From positions 2,053,501-2,117,500 of the forward strand of contig CM072863.1 in the NCBI GenBank assembly GCA_036937835.1: a stretch of 64,000 nt of DNA. Reading direction: 5' to 3'. The notes under the pieces are model-generated. The model ran no database searches. It was not told where the DNA came from and worked only from the letters and a program-made list of their open reading frames with translations. Made by a program: the position numbers and the translations under genes. The stretch is from Pampus argenteus (lineage: Eukaryota > Chordata > Actinopteri > Scombriformes > Stromateidae). Below, piece by piece: positions 45,309 to 56,392 of this stretch. How positions within the stretch are numbered: position 1 is the stretch's first letter; each line of letters starts with the position of its first letter.

Positions 45309-45322
45309 CACACACACGCACA

Positions 45323-45370
<48 letters not shown>
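45309..45370. repeat. (CA)n microsatellite
   Basis: Long CA run with a few substitutions at its start. A second CA run follows at 45461-45488. Confidence 0.92.
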
Positions 45371-45371
<1 letters not shown>

Positions 45372-45453
45372 ATAAAAGTAGATTAAAACCAGGATCAACA
45401 GAAGAACTCAAGAGAGACAGCTGGAGAATTAACTACTGGGCAACAAGTAGTGG

Positions 45454-45489
<36 letters not shown>

Positions 45490-45499
45490 TTACATCATA

Positions 45500-47729
45500 T
45501 CCATGATTACACACATAGGCATGCATTCAAACCCACACACTCTCTGTGTGTATAAAGAGGATCCAGATGTTGGTGCAGGTCACAGAGGCCTCCGTAGACC
45601 ATAGAGGCTTATGTGTGTGTGTTTTTATCTCTTTGAGTATGACCGTTAAGAAAATGACTTTGATTAATTACTAACAGAAGAAATGTTGTTGTTTTTATGT
45701 CCACTTTGGAAACATAAAACCATCTGAAATGAAATAACTGACATGCAGTCATTTAAGGAGTATGACACATTAACGTGACCTTTTCTCAGTTTCCTTTAGG
45801 CCCTTAAAAGAGAACAGCATCAGTGCTGTTGCATGTTTCAGTATTAGTTTATTACTAAGCACATAATCACTACCAGCTAATGGAGCACAGACTTTTCAAA
45901 TCAATCTGCACTTACGCTTCATTACGATAGAAAGACAAAAAAAAAACGAACCCAGACTTGATGTTCCACTAAATAAATCCACCGACTTGGTTGTTCATAT
46001 GAACGACATGTACTGTATGAGAAGTTCACGTTCTCACACCGTTAAGAACAGGATGAGCTAATTCCTTTAGTGTCTTCCAAAACTCCTACAAATCACTGCT
46101 GGAAAGATAAATCCTGTTTTATGATCTGAAGACATTAAGGTTAAGGTTTAGTCAGGTAGGAAACGAGCATCCAGTTCATGCTCTTCCCCAGAGGAAGCAG
46201 TGTATTCCTCCTTTAGTGTTTGCTTTGCCTGAAACTGTGTGTAAGTGTTATTAATAATGACACAGATAAAAACAAAGATTGGTGAAGGTTTAATGCCTCT
46301 GCTGCTGTGATTTTTACCCCAAAAATGACAAATCAACAAAGAAAACAGGAAAGAAACTGAAAGAGTGGATATGATCTAAATGTGATAATAAACATTATTT
46401 TGATTTGATTTTATATGTTGCGTCATATCTGTTTGTGTGAGGCGAAAAACAGGAATAAACACAGATGTGTGTTGAGCATGAAATGAACGTAACGTCCGAC
46501 TGTCTGTGTGAGTGTTTCTCATTAACGACGTTCCACATGATGACACATTTAACTGACATCGTCTGTGAGTACTTCATTAGTCACAAATGTGTGTTTAGCT
46601 ACCAGAGCTAATTCGCTGTTATTTAATAGATGGTTATCCATGTTGATTCAATATGTTGTAATACTTCCTGCTTATCAAACACTCAAATATGCCTCAAACA
46701 CCTGTTGTGGTAAAAAATGCAACCACCTAAAAATGTCTCCAGATTTCATAATCACATGGTGAAATCTCCAACTTTTTTTTTTTTAGCGTAGGAGGATTTT
46801 ATTACACAGAAGTGCATCAATCATCTTCAAAGGCAGGTGCACATGATGAATACAACGTTTGAGACTTCATCAGCTGCAGCATGTCTGAGTGTTGAAGGAT
46901 AATGCCCTCTGCTGGTCAGGATTAGGAGGTGCATGTTGAATATTTGAGTGGAAAGTACCTTTAAACATTCAGGACAACCCAGTCTTCAGTTTAACACGTT
47001 GATTCAACAGCTCTTTTAACATTAAAACACTGTGTTTTTAACTTTGTGACAATACTTCATTCATAAACCTGAGATTACAGTAAACCCCAAACAGCATTAA
47101 AACAAGCCTAAACCCACAAATAGACCTTTGACTGAATATTTACAGTGTCTGTAGTGTTTGCAGTAGCGACATGAGTCCTATAAAGTGTTTAAATGTTAAC
47201 AGAAAGTAAAAGAGTCGATTGGATTCTGTTGGTCAGTCGGTTTATTGAACATAAAAGTGTCCACCTGATGGCGATATTGTCTGTATTTTTCCAGTTGCAA
47301 CATAGACCCATAGACTCATTACTTTTCCCTGAGTTTATATTTTAAGTCAGAAATGTGTGTAGAAAGATGTTTTCTCATCTGCTGAAGAGGAAAAGTTAAG
47401 CTCAACTTAAACTGCAACTAGTTCGGAGGATGTAAGCTAAGATTTGAATATTAATGAGAGGAGAATAAACGCAGATACACACCTGTTATCCAGGTGCAGA
47501 AACACCTGCTCTCACAGGATCAAATTAAAGCTACTGACTCTGGTTTAAGAGGACGCCTCTGATTGGCTGTGAAAACCTGGATGGTGAAATGAAGTCAGAA
47601 GCATTCAGTGACTACAACGACACCTGCTGCCAGGCAACAAGTCACTTCACCCGCAGCTGCAGCCGCTCAGACACCTGCAGACACCTGCAGACACACTGGA
47701 CAGGTTCCAGGTGTGGACACCTGTAACTG
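45500..47729. other. Non-coding DNA, no gene seen
   Basis: No supported gene or mobile element. It carries the CTCF-like site at 46903. Confidence 0.45.
46903..46915 (-). promoter_or_regulatory. CTCF-like motif, reverse orientation
   Basis: The - strand reads CCAGCAGAGGGCA, matching CCASYAGRKGGCR at every position. With the forward site at 4850 it forms a convergent pair enclosing rspo4. Confidence 0.5.
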
Positions 47730-48172
47730 AAAGCATGCGAAGTGGTGACTGTGTGAAGTGTGACTGTATGAAGCGGTGACTGTATGAAGTGGTGACTGTG
47801 TGAAGCAGTGACTGTGTGAAGTGGTGACTGTATGAAGTGTTGACTGTATGAAGTGGTGACTATATGAAGTGGTGACTGTATGAAGTGGTGACTGTATGAA
47901 GTGGTGACTATATGAAGTGGTGACTATATGAAGTGGTGACTGTATGAAGTGGTGACTGTATGAAGTGGTGACTATATGAAGTGGTGACTGTATGCAGTGT
48001 TGACTGTATGAAGCGGTGACTATATGAACTGGTGACTGTATGAACTGGTGACTATATGAAGTGGTGACTGTATGAAGTGTTGACTGTATGAAGCGGTGAC
48101 TATATGAAGTGGTGACTGTATGAAGTGTTGACTGTATGAAGTGGTGACTGTATGAAGTGGTGACTGTATGAA
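47730..48172. repeat. 16-bp minisatellite, about 27 copies
   Basis: Tandem GTGACTGTATGAAGTG-type units with recurrent variants (tatatg for tgtatg, gtgttg for gtggtg, aagcgg). Variant units are interspersed rather than blocked. Confidence 0.93.
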
Positions 48173-49847
48173 TTTATTATTATTTATATCTGTTTGTTTA
48201 TATTAGTTCTTGATGTGCTTTAATGTATTTATTGGACATGTGTTGAACAGCTCTGACAGGCAGCCAGTAAACTCACTCTACTGATTTTCATTATTACACA
48301 TCCTTTTGTTGTCATCCCTTTTGCTTGAGATGGTAGATGTCATTTTTTTAAAAACATGAATAAACATGCAAAGACAACAACAAACAATACTGAATAGTTC
48401 GGTTGTTTTCATGGTGCCAAAACCCCCCGAATGTCAAACAAGCCCCTAAAAAGCAGCTGACAGGATTTCATGAAGGTGTTCGGCCCCCCAGAGTGGCAAC
48501 ACAATGAACTCCTCACAATGTTTTCATGACAAACAAGGATTATGTTATTATTGTGTAGCCCACAAGGACACAAAGAGACAAATGAACAGACAGGCTCAGA
48601 GGAAAAAGAAAGAAAGAGACGTGATGGTACAGGTGCGGTTTGATGTGTTTCTGCACCGATAACAAAGTGTAAAAAGGTGTGATGAAAACTGTGAAACGGA
48701 CAGATATCCTTCACACGGTGAGCAGCACGCATCAAAGACACGTCAGAGATGCACGATGGGAGACGATGCCTCACATATAGTCATGTTATCATCATGATGT
48801 TTATTAGTCATTTAATACCAGACGTCTAAGTAAGAAAAATGCAAAGATGCAACATGGAACATATCAACAGTTGTGACGTTTAACATATTAAAACGTTTGA
48901 CTCACATATGTGTGAACGTGAGAATGAAGCAATGCATTATTTTTATATTAATGACATTAATGACAGTCTGTGAAGCAGCACGCTCAGCACTAGTCCTGTC
49001 ATTAGCCGTCACAATGAGCACATGAATAAGACGTTCATGCTGTACAGTCCAGTGTCACACGGGGATCAAATGAAGCTCAGTGGAAGATCAGATTTTGCCA
49101 AACGTCTTGTTGCTGTCAAATCTTTTTTCTTTTCTCTCTTTGCTGCTGTCAGCTGTCATCTCAGTGCCAGACTGACTGCAGCTCCGTCAGATTCGCGGCT
49201 CTCGTTGCTCTCACCCTTTCACCACCAGCGTCTAGACTCACGGATATTCTTGGACATGATGGAGTCTAAATTTCAACTTTTCAATTATGTGCACACTATG
49301 TTAAATAAATGTAGTTACACAAGTTGAAGTCATTTTTTTGTGTTATATTGATGATTTATTATTATAAATGTAATAATCCTACATTATCATTTGCTTTTAG
49401 CATAAGAGACTTTTTAACTTTCATATTTGTCATATTTTTCCAGTTTGTGTTTTTTAGCACAATTTCTGTGTGAATTTTGGGGTGAGAGGAGCTTTTGTTT
49501 TATGAGAGTATGGGCGTGAAACAGACTTTTGAAAGCCAGAAATCTCAGCACCTGGTGAAGTAATCAGCAAGTAATTGCTATTAATCAAGAACCTCATCAA
49601 CCCCATGCAGATGTTAGCATGGTAATTTTGTGTTGTGTGCCAATTAAAATCATAATTAAAGTACATTTAAAGAGAGAAACCATTGAAAAACTGAAGAGAG
49701 AAAATGGGCTAACACTAAGAAAAGGTGATTAACTGAGCAATAACTAAAAGAGAACAAACTGAAGAGATGGGCTGAGTCATGAAGAGGAGTCAAGTTGACC
49801 AGTCTGTGACTCGTGCAGCTGAACTCTGAGGACACCTCCAGGCCTGG

Positions 49848-49886
49848 CGGTGTGCAGCCGGTGTGCAGCCGGTGTGCAGCCGGTGT
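49848..49886. repeat. 11-bp tandem repeat
   Basis: Three and a half copies of GTGTGCAGCCG. Confidence 0.85.
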
Positions 49887-50050
49887 CAGCTTTATGTTTT
49901 AACCAGACACTGTGTAGAAACAAATTAAAAGTTAAGTTAATTAACTACTTGAGTAAGTAGAGCAGGCAGGATGGAGCCAAATCAATTAACTATTGGCAGG
50001 AGAGACGGAGCTGGGGGGTAGAAGAGAGGGGTCTACTACCAGCCGGAGCC

Positions 50051-50086
<36 letters not shown>

Positions 50087-50331
50087 TAACTACAGTATGT
50101 AGACTCACATACACACATATACTGTAATCTGTACAAAATTCAGAATGCAGAAATTAAAAAACATGTAAATATACTGTTTATAATAAACACAGACGAATAT
50201 AGTTAGATAAATATTAAAATGTATGATTTGTTCTGACTGTTTTCTAAAAGATTAAACCTGGCAAAGAGAAAGAGAAGAAAAACGGCAGCCTGATGGCGGT
50301 CATGTCATTTATTTACATCGTGAGCCGCCGT

Positions 50332-50427
50332 GTAAACAACATGCTAAATATAAACAACATGCTAAATATAAACAACATGCTAAATATAAACAACATGCTA
50401 AATATAAACAACATGCTAAATATAAAC
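50332..50427. repeat. 18-bp tandem repeat, five copies
   Basis: Perfect head-to-tail AAACAACATGCTAAATAT units. The length is divisible by three, so it creates a spurious six-residue repeat on the - strand. Confidence 0.92.
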
Positions 50428-51038
50428 ATCTGAAGGAACTGAAATGTTCCGTAAGACAGGTTTGATTCTGCCTGTCCATTGGTCGTCTGTATTTACAGGT
50501 ACAAATTGTAATTTTATTATTATTTTTGACCGACCAACGAACTAAAGGATGCAATTCTGTTTAATTCTTTGTTTTTACAACAAAAGGAAATAAAAAAACG
50601 TATATCCTACATATTTAATTTAAATATATGCTTATATATAGGGCCAACCAACACCTTCACTCAACATACGTTTTGACTTCTATAAACTTACATCACACAT
50701 ATTTAATTTTCACTTTTGTAAATATGTGTGCAGAAATAATGACCTCAATAAACAAATGCTACAAACCACAATAAACATGGCTCTTAATGCACTTCATCTA
50801 CTATATATACTACTATATAGGCTTTGTTACATGAGCCGTGAGGTCTGACATGAAGTCTAAACAGCTCTAATCTCTAATCTGCGGTCGGCTAATCGTGCGC
50901 TGGAGTAGATTTGACTATTTTGTGGTGCATTAGAGAGTCTGTAGCTCTCACTATACAAGAAAATAAGGTTTATTTTAGCCGTTTTAGCTAAATTATCCCA
51001 CAATATCAACTACAGTAGGGTTAAATGTCTGTCTCTCT

Positions 51039-51077
<39 letters not shown>

Positions 51078-52329
51078 CCTGCAGGTGTGATCCACTTTTA
51101 AGCCTCAGATCAGATGTGTGCTAATCGAGTTAAGTGTTAATCTACTGAACAGGCGGCTCCAGTCACACACTGACAACCTTTAACACTTTAACAGGGCACG
51201 TCAGGACACACACATGATCAATCATGGTGTGCCTCCCTCTGTGCGTACCGGTGTGTGTGTGTTTAGTAGATTTTACTTTGTGGAGTCCCTTTTACACTCA
51301 TTTAAATCTGTGCTTTTCAAAAATGACAATCGCTTACATGAAACTGGAGGTCATTGAGTGAATCAACAGTAGCTGCAACAACGATAAAAATATAATTTAA
51401 ATATTTAATTCTTAGTTATACGCTGCTGCTGTCTCACATTGTGTTTCATTGTCACTGCATTTCCTGTCTGTACCTTTTCTATTAAAACAAGGCCAGAAAA
51501 CATCTAAAAAAAAAAAATGTATTCTGATTATTCAGAGGAAACATCTTTGATGGACGTATAATATATTTTAAACCATTTCACTGTGAAAATATAGACGTTT
51601 AGCTGTCTGATGTGTCGAAAACACATCGTTGTTAGATCATGATGCTGTGAATCATAATTTCTGCACCCATGCTGTTTGTAACTACACACAACACATGAAG
51701 ATGGAGAGCCGGTATTATTATGTCTGCAGGTATTTCAGTCAACTGAAAGATGACGTGAATGACATCTTAATATAAGCCAGAGCAGACTCAGCTATAATTA
51801 TACTGTATATCTGTACTTATGTTGACATTAAATTGCTGCCAAAAGTCTTTTTTATGTATTGTTAGATTCATGTAATATAAAATGTGAATAAGTGAGTTTC
51901 AGCTGCCATTATGCAAATACAGGATATTCAAAGGGGACATAATGAAGCTGTTGGTATGATGTGGTATTTTATTGACTCTTTTTAGTGGAGCGGTGAGTGA
52001 CAGCATGAAATTAATGTTTTGTCTACAGTAGAATAAGCAGGTACCTTGACATCAGTATCTATTCAAAACAATCTATTTCCTTCAGCTTTCATTGTGGCTT
52101 CTCTTTTTTTTTTTTAACATGACAACTTTTCCCACCTCAGCCAAGTATTTTTCAATTTTTTTTTTAAAGACGTTTTGAGGTTTTTGATGAGAAAATTGAA
52201 AAATGAGTTCCCGAAATTGTGCAGCCTGATCTGCATTAACAAAAGCTTGAGCTTGATAAAGCAACTATTGTGTCATTGTGTTATTAAAAATAGATCAGTC
52301 ATATGCCTGTCGTCCATTGTTTAAAAAAA

Positions 52330-52930
52330 ATGTATTTATTGTATTATTTATTTATTACCAGCTTCCAGCACAGTTTCATCTGTCGTCCCTTCGTCAGGTT
52401 AAAACATAATACAAAGACACGTAATACAAAGACACACACGGCCACAATATAAACTAGAAATGACACTGAGATAAAATATAGAGTCTGTGGTCACAGAGTA
52501 GCTTTAATTTGGTTTTAAAACTACTGATGGAGGTGAAGCTCGTTATGTCTTTAGGTGGGACGCTGCGGCTTTCACAGAGAGAGGTGACTCCCTGAATGCA
52601 GCACGATGAAACGGTACAATACAATCAATAAATTGGTCATAATGAGTTTTTAAGGTTTGATTATATTGTTCATAAATATGTGAATGATTGTATGGATGTG
52701 TCTCCACTCTGTAATGCTGTAGGACATCTAAGAAAGCTGATTTTACATGTGTGTATACAACAGTGTCATCTGCATACATTTACTGTGATTGAAATATAAA
52801 ACAAACAGCACCAACTACTCCACCTTTATCAAGCATATATTTACTTTGTTCTATTAGATCTAAGTTAGCTGTATTGGTGGGATGATTTGCTCTAAAGGCA
52901 AACTGCATGTGATGTGGGGTAATTTGACAT
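52330..52930 (-). mobile_element. LINE fragment with RT motifs and 3' tail, reverse strand
   Basis: On the - strand, from about 52925, the reading QFAFRANHPTNTANLDLIEQ then DKGGVVGAV matches an RT region (-QFGFR-NHST-TA-; LDKGGVVGAVFLDL). After a deletion MYADDTVVYTHVKS supplies the YADD motif, and C-terminal LINE-like sequence follows. The element ends with CCTGACGAAGGGACGACAGA and an AATAAATAAATAA-like tail at about 52400-52330. RT motif A is lost in the deletion, so it is dead. It resembles the L2/Rex type. Confidence 0.7.
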
Positions 52931-53269
52931 TTAAGGGAAATAACCAGCCAACTGGGGGGACAGCGTGTCTCTAACAGGGATTTTAAATAGCAGCGTCCAA
53001 ACCGGCATCAAATGGGTCCTAAGCAGGTACTTTGACATGCTATTTGCATGCTTAATATACTGTAGTTGTGCATCTAATTGACTATCTAGCTTGATAACTG
53101 ACAAGTAAATGTTTGTTTGGTGTCTCGTTCAACAAGCTAGGCTGTTGTGTAGCAGGATGCTATCAGGCTCAGTGTGACCATCTGCTTATGATAAAACACC
53201 TCGTAATCACTTCATTCTTTATTTCTTTATTTGTTTATTCATTAAAGGTCACGAAGGGGAAGGTTTACG

Positions 53270-54170
53270 TTTAAACTGTCACCAGCATGTTCATTTCTGA
53301 GCTTTTATTCTTTATTTGTGCCTTTTATGAATGTCTGTTCCTGCTTGTTGAATGACTCTCGTTGAATCCGAACATGAATCGTCTTTACGGGCAGCACCAT
53401 GTCTGTATTTTCCATATCACTCGTCCCACGGTTCATTTAAATTATTTCAGTGTCTTTTTGGAACTGAGGATTCCTCTTGTTGCTTTGGACACTTGCACAA
53501 AGTGTGGTTGATTGTCAGAGCCGTTTTTAAAGCTGACAAATTGCCATTTATCTCCATGTGACTCTCCTGTGTGGTTGTCTTTGTCGTCGCAATTAGGCTA
53601 CTACATGGGGAGTTGTTTGTCTGTAAAAATGCATGTAGAAAGGCACTAGTTCAACTCTCCATCTATCAGCCCTTTGCCTCCATCCGTCCCTTTCTTCTTG
53701 CCTCTTTTTTTCATGGAAACTCTTGCTTAGGTTGCCATGAAACCTGCTTTGTGTCTCTTGAAACCAAAAGCAGGGGAATTAAAAATAAAGAAACTCCACC
53801 TTTTTCTTTTTTAAATTAGAGACCATTTTAATTCCTTCTTTGTAATTTGTAAAAAAGAAAATTAATTGAAAACTAAAATAGAAAGTTGGCATTTTTTCAA
53901 AGTCAAATCCAAATGATGGAATTAGAAACTGGGCTTCCCTGTGGTCCTCTGTTAAGGACGCGCTGTAGAGTTACTAAAAGTGATAATAGTGAGGTGGGAG
54001 AGTTCACTCCTGTGATGCTGCAGGGAGGAAAAAAAAAAAAAAAGATTAAATTGAAAAGTTGCAGAAGATTTTAAGCTGAACAAGCAATTTGATATCTGCT
54101 ACCCCTGATTCTTTTCCCATGGAGTAAATTACCTCGCATGCTTGGCAGGAAGCTCAGTCAATGAGAGTAG
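53270..54170. promoter_or_regulatory. Possible cluster of conserved non-coding elements
   Basis: About 900 bp nearly free of simple repeats and transposons, bordered by low-complexity DNA. It holds motif-rich pieces such as CGCAATTAGGCTACTACATG, CTGACAAATTGCCATTTATC and GGAGTAAATTACCTCGCATG. The + strand frames at 53352-53819 are open but match nothing I know. Conservation is a guess. Confidence 0.2.
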
Positions 54171-54174
54171 AGAG

Positions 54175-54229
54175 GAGGAGGAGGAGGAGGAGGAGGAGGA
54201 GGAGGAGGATGAGGAGGAGGAGGAGGAGG
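54175..54229. repeat. (GAG)n array
   Basis: Purine-rich GAG/GGA run with a single GAT interruption. Confidence 0.9.
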
Positions 54230-54908
54230 TTTGCCTGTCTGTCCATTCTGTCTGACAACCTGTCCTCTTTCTATATAGCCGTGTCCCTATCTCATACCAC
54301 ACACTGACCTGAAACAGGTTTTGAGTATGTAATGAATGTGTGATTTCTTGAGTACAGACAGGAAACGGAGGAGCCGCTCACAGCTGCAAAACATTAAGAT
54401 GAATTCCCGATGATAAGAGACGGCTCGGGGAAGAAATAAAATAAGTTATTACAGTTTGCTTTGTCCTGTGAAATATGTTTTATTATCAGCACATGCGTTT
54501 ATTGGTTATTATGTGTTATTTTCCATTATGAATACAACATTTAAATAGTTTGCAAGCTGCATGCATTCATTCATTCATCAATCTTTTAATTGCATTTCTG
54601 CCTTTACACATGAATATAGCAGCTGTCTGTTAACACCTCAGGCAGGTGTGTGTATGTGTGTGTGTACATTACAATTACTACTTTATTAAAGTTACATGAT
54701 TAGGAAACGATTGTTGTCGTGTTTAAACGATCATTCAAACATTTTGTTGTCTCGTGTTTGTAATAACGTCACCTGACTTCCTCCTTTGCTCCAGGTGTCA
54801 TACTTCCTACAGCAGCTAGAGGGCAGGTTGTGATTAATGTGAGTCCGTGTGTTTCCTTAAATATGTCAGGGCTAAGATATTGTATGTATGTGCTCCAGGG
54901 TTAAGTGT

Positions 54909-54929
54909 GTGTGTGTGTGTGTGTGTGTG

Positions 54930-54970
<41 letters not shown>

Positions 54971-55104
54971 GTGAAAGTCAGCTCAGCCAGACAGCCTGGC
55001 TCAAACAGGATCAAACACTAATCCTTTATCTGCTTAGCCATGGAGGTGGCAGTGTGTGTGTGTGTGTGTGTGTTTGTGTGAACTTGAAGGGGTTGTGTGG
55101 CATC

Positions 55105-55136
<32 letters not shown>
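54909..55136. repeat. Cluster of (GT)n tracts
   Basis: GT runs at 54909-54967, 55052-55079 and 55110-55136, separated by short unique DNA. Confidence 0.9.
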
Positions 55137-55361
55137 CGCAGGTGTGCATGCGTGTGTGTGTTGTAATTAATGACTCTACTAGTATTTTCTACTCTGCTAC
55201 TTCCAGCAGAGCTTTCAGTTCCTGATTAGTTGTTTTTTAAAGTTTTTTTTTGTAGATTTGAAATAAAAACCTTCTTTCTATAATATTAATATAATGAATA
55301 TAAATGATGTTTAGATTCATCAGATTAAATTAATTTCTTTACTAATTACCTGCTGGATTAC

Positions 55362-55395
<34 letters not shown>
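55362..55395. repeat. (TA)n array
   Basis: AT dinucleotide run with one AAA break. Confidence 0.88.
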
Positions 55396-55398
<3 letters not shown>

Positions 55399-55964
55399 CC
55401 CTTTTTGTATGATTGAAGTCCAGATGGAAAGTTATTGATTGTTTTCATGTACATCATGATTTAGTTTTGATTATTTGTATATATTTTATAATGGTCAGCT
55501 TTATTCTGGAGGTTCATTTTCATTTTGGAAATTATTTTTCTCAAACTGCTTCCGGCTTTCTTGATGCATAATATCAATAATATATAAGTAATGACATAGT
55601 TTTAATTTCACATTAATAATCATATTAATGCCTTTGGGTTTGTAATGATCAACATTCACATATGGATTTAATGTTCATATGTATATTGAGTTTTAGTCTG
55701 AATATTCAACTTGACTTCAGTATTTTGTGCTTTTGGTTCCTGCTTTTTCTTACTTATTGAATATTTTTTGTTGTTATATATTTGTTTTCTTTAATACACA
55801 GTACCTGTGATTATTACAAATATATATTATATGTGTATATATATGTGTGTATATATTTATATTTTATATGCGTGTACAATGATGCATAAAACAATGAGTG
55901 CATTGATCTGACTGACAAATAAGATTCAAATCAGGGGATTTCACAACTGATGATTCGAATCATT

Positions 55965-55967
<3 letters not shown>

Positions 55968-56005
<38 letters not shown>

Positions 56006-56028
56006 CCACGCACGCACACACACACATG
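55968..56028. repeat. (CA)n array with CGCAC interruptions
   Basis: CA run, pure to 56002, then mixed with CG. Confidence 0.9.
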
Positions 56029-56195
56029 GCCACACATAAGTTCACTGCAAAGGCGGGAAAACTGTAAAGTATGTGTGTGTAACTGTGTGTGTAACTGTGT
56101 GTGTAACTGTGTGTGTAAGCGAGAGAGCTGGGATTAGCATTAGTGGAGAGGATTATCCAGTCGAAGGACTGTCTGCCTCACTGCTGCCTCTTTGA

Positions 56196-56198
<3 letters not shown>

Positions 56199-56235
<37 letters not shown>

Positions 56236-56267
56236 CTCTCTTTCTATCTCTACTCTCTCTTTCTGTC

Positions 56268-56308
<41 letters not shown>

Positions 56309-56313
56309 CTCTC

Positions 56314-56383
<70 letters not shown>

Positions 56384-56392
56384 GTCTCTGTC
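56199..56392. repeat. (CT)n polypyrimidine tract, about 190 bp
   Basis: Long CT run with scattered T, A and G substitutions. It gives spurious Ser/Leu-repeat and Arg/Glu-repeat open frames on both strands. Confidence 0.93.

Larger units (their letters stand above)
48173..52329. other. Non-coding DNA with short tandem arrays
   Basis: It contains an 11-bp GTGTGCAGCCG array (49848-49886), (AC)n at 50054-50083, an 18-bp array (50332-50427) and (AC)n at 51043-51073. No gene is recognised. Confidence 0.45.

Noticed and set aside
47730..48172. CRISPR-like or coding tandem repeat
   Set aside because: 16-bp units shift frame every copy and have no spacers.
54818..54833. Third CTCF-like site (cagctagagggca)
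   Set aside because: Two of the first three core positions mismatch, so it was not used in the loop argument.
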